Assembly: GCA_945885485.1 (NCBI GenBank)
Contig: CAMCYT010000144.1
Location: 1 to 6,560 of the forward strand
Direction: 5' to 3'
Origin: Prosthecobacter debontii
GTDB taxonomy: Bacteria; Verrucomicrobiota; Verrucomicrobiia; Verrucomicrobiales; Akkermansiaceae
DNA: 6,560 bases
The position numbers and the translations under genes are program-made. Below are positions 5,599-6,560 of the stretch, piece by piece; the first letter of the stretch is position 1, and every line of letters begins with the position of its first letter. The notes beneath the pieces are model-generated. The model ran no database searches. It saw only the letters and a list, made by a program, of their open reading frames with translations, and was not told where the DNA came from.

Positions 5599-6560
5599 TT
5601 ATTCCGGCGAATCTCCAAGTAGATATTTCGCCGCTTGCTCGACGTCTTTGTCACCACGACCCGAAAGGTTAATGATAATAATATCTGATTTAGGCAAGGA
5701 GCCCGCAACTTTGGAAACGTAAGCCACCGCATGCGCGCTTTCCAATGCAGGGATGATTCCTTCAGTATGCGCGAGTTCTTTAAACGCGGCCAAAGCTTCG
5801 TCATCCGTTGCATAAGTGTATTCGACCCGCCCCTCGGATTGCAAAAACGCATGCTCCGGTCCGATCGCTGCGTAATCGAGTCCTGCGGAAACAGAATGCG
5901 TCAACTCGATCTGGCCGTCATCGTTGGCCAACAACCATGTCTTAGTGCCTTGCAGAACACCGAGTTTACCACCTTGGAAACGCGCAGCGTGTCGCTCAGG
6001 AATGATCCCGTCACCACCGGCCTCGACTCCAACCATGCGCACATGTTCATCGCTCAGAAACGGATGAAACAAACCGATCGCATTCGATCCACCGCCCACG
6101 CACGCGACCAAAAGATCTGGTAAACGTCCTTCGCGTTCCAAAATTTGCTCACGAGTCTCGACGCCGATCACTCGATGAAAATCTCTAACAATCATCGGAA
6201 ACGGATGCGAACCCAATGCAGAGCCAATGATGTAATGCGTGTTTTCCACAGAAGCCACCCAGTCGCGCATCGCTTCGTTGACGGCTTCTTTCAAAGTCGC
6301 TTGCCCCGCCGTCACTGCACGGACTTTCGCACCCATCAAGCGCATCCGAGCCACGTTGAGCGCCTGACGTTCCATATCGACCTTGCCCATGTAAACCAAG
6401 CATTCCATTCCAAAACGCGCGCACACAGTCGCAGTCGCTACCCCGTGCTGACCCGCTCCGGTTTCCGCAATGATGCGGGTTTTTCCAAGCCGCTTAGCTA
6501 ACAGAATCTGCCCAAGCGCGTTGTTGATTTTATGCGCTCCGGTGTGCAGCAAATCCTCAC
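5599..6560 (-). CDS. trpB: Tryptophan synthase beta chain TrpB, 5' end outside window
   Basis: The frame stays open to the right edge (reads EDLLHTGAHKIN...), with TAA at 5599-5601. About 320 of roughly 400 residues are visible, so about 77-80 N-terminal residues are missing; the internal TTG at 6550-6552 is not the start. TrpB condenses indole with serine to make tryptophan, using pyridoxal phosphate, in an alpha2-beta2 complex with TrpA in the cytoplasm. Seen: HTGAHKIN with the Schiff-base Lys (Salmonella Lys87); ETGAGQHGVA 22 residues on with the catalytic Glu (Glu109); GSHPFPMIVRDFHRVIG; the phosphate-binding CVGGGSNAIG; and the C-terminal SGRGDKD with the Ser near the cofactor nitrogen (Ser377). 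This is the classical TrpB1 type that pairs with TrpA. Neither trpA nor another trp gene follows on the downstream side; upstream cannot be seen. It appears to be co-oriented with msrA and ubiE. Confidence 0.97.
   Translation of the reverse strand, partial: EDLLHTGAHKINNALGQILLAKRLGKTRIIAETGAGQHGVATATVCARFGMECLVYMGKVDMERQALNVARMRLMGAKVRAVTAGQATLKEAVNEAMRDWVASVENTHYIIGSALGSHPFPMIVRDFHRVIGVETREQILEREGRLPDLLVACVGGGSNAIGLFHPFLSDEHVRMVGVEAGGDGIIPERHAARFQGGKLGVLQGTKTWLLANDDGQIELTHSVSAGLDYAAIGPEHAFLQSEGRVEYTYATDDEALAAFKELAHTEGIIPALESAHAVAYVSKVAGSLPKSDIIIINLSGRGDKDVEQAAKYLLGDSPE

Noticed and set aside
5731..6501. + strand frames of 118-130 codons opposite trpB
   Set aside because: Shadows of a fully supported gene; products are His/Arg/Ser-rich and match nothing recognisable.

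Overview
The window looks like chromosomal DNA of a Gram-negative (double-membrane) bacterium. The evidence is an outer-membrane two-partner secretion (TPS) pair and a predicted lipoprotein. Clear Shine-Dalgarno sequences are missing before several good starts, and the TPS proteins have a Verrucomicrobiota-like feel. The phylum is therefore only a weak inference.

Left part (1-3960, + strand): a TPS locus. The first gene enters from the left edge and is the C-terminal 604 codons of a large exoprotein (TpsA type). It runs from glycine/asparagine-rich beta-helix sequence through an Ala-Pro linker into six tandem 48-residue repeats that end exactly at the stop codon. After a 360-base gap with no convincing gene comes a complete 594-residue TpsB transporter (FhaC/ShlB family): signal peptide, two POTRA-like regions, and a beta-barrel with a VRG motif and a terminal Phe. 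TpsB would carry the upstream exoprotein across the outer membrane.

Middle (3961-4204): a short boundary region between convergent transcription units. It holds a 15-bp direct repeat, a complete tRNA-Phe(GAA) gene on the minus strand with an encoded CCA end, and a good sigma-70-like promoter for that tRNA.

Right part (4205-6560, minus strand): a housekeeping cluster read right to left. It contains trpB (tryptophan synthase beta chain, 5' end beyond the window), msrA (peptide methionine sulfoxide reductase with a lipoprotein-like signal) and ubiE/menG (quinone C-methyltransferase). Spacings of 38 and 9 bases suggest co-transcription, although the three genes serve different processes. This part looks less GC-rich than the TPS locus.

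The least ordinary element is the 48-residue repeat at the exoprotein C terminus, which I do not recognise as a named family. I see no CRISPR array, insertion sequence or defence system.
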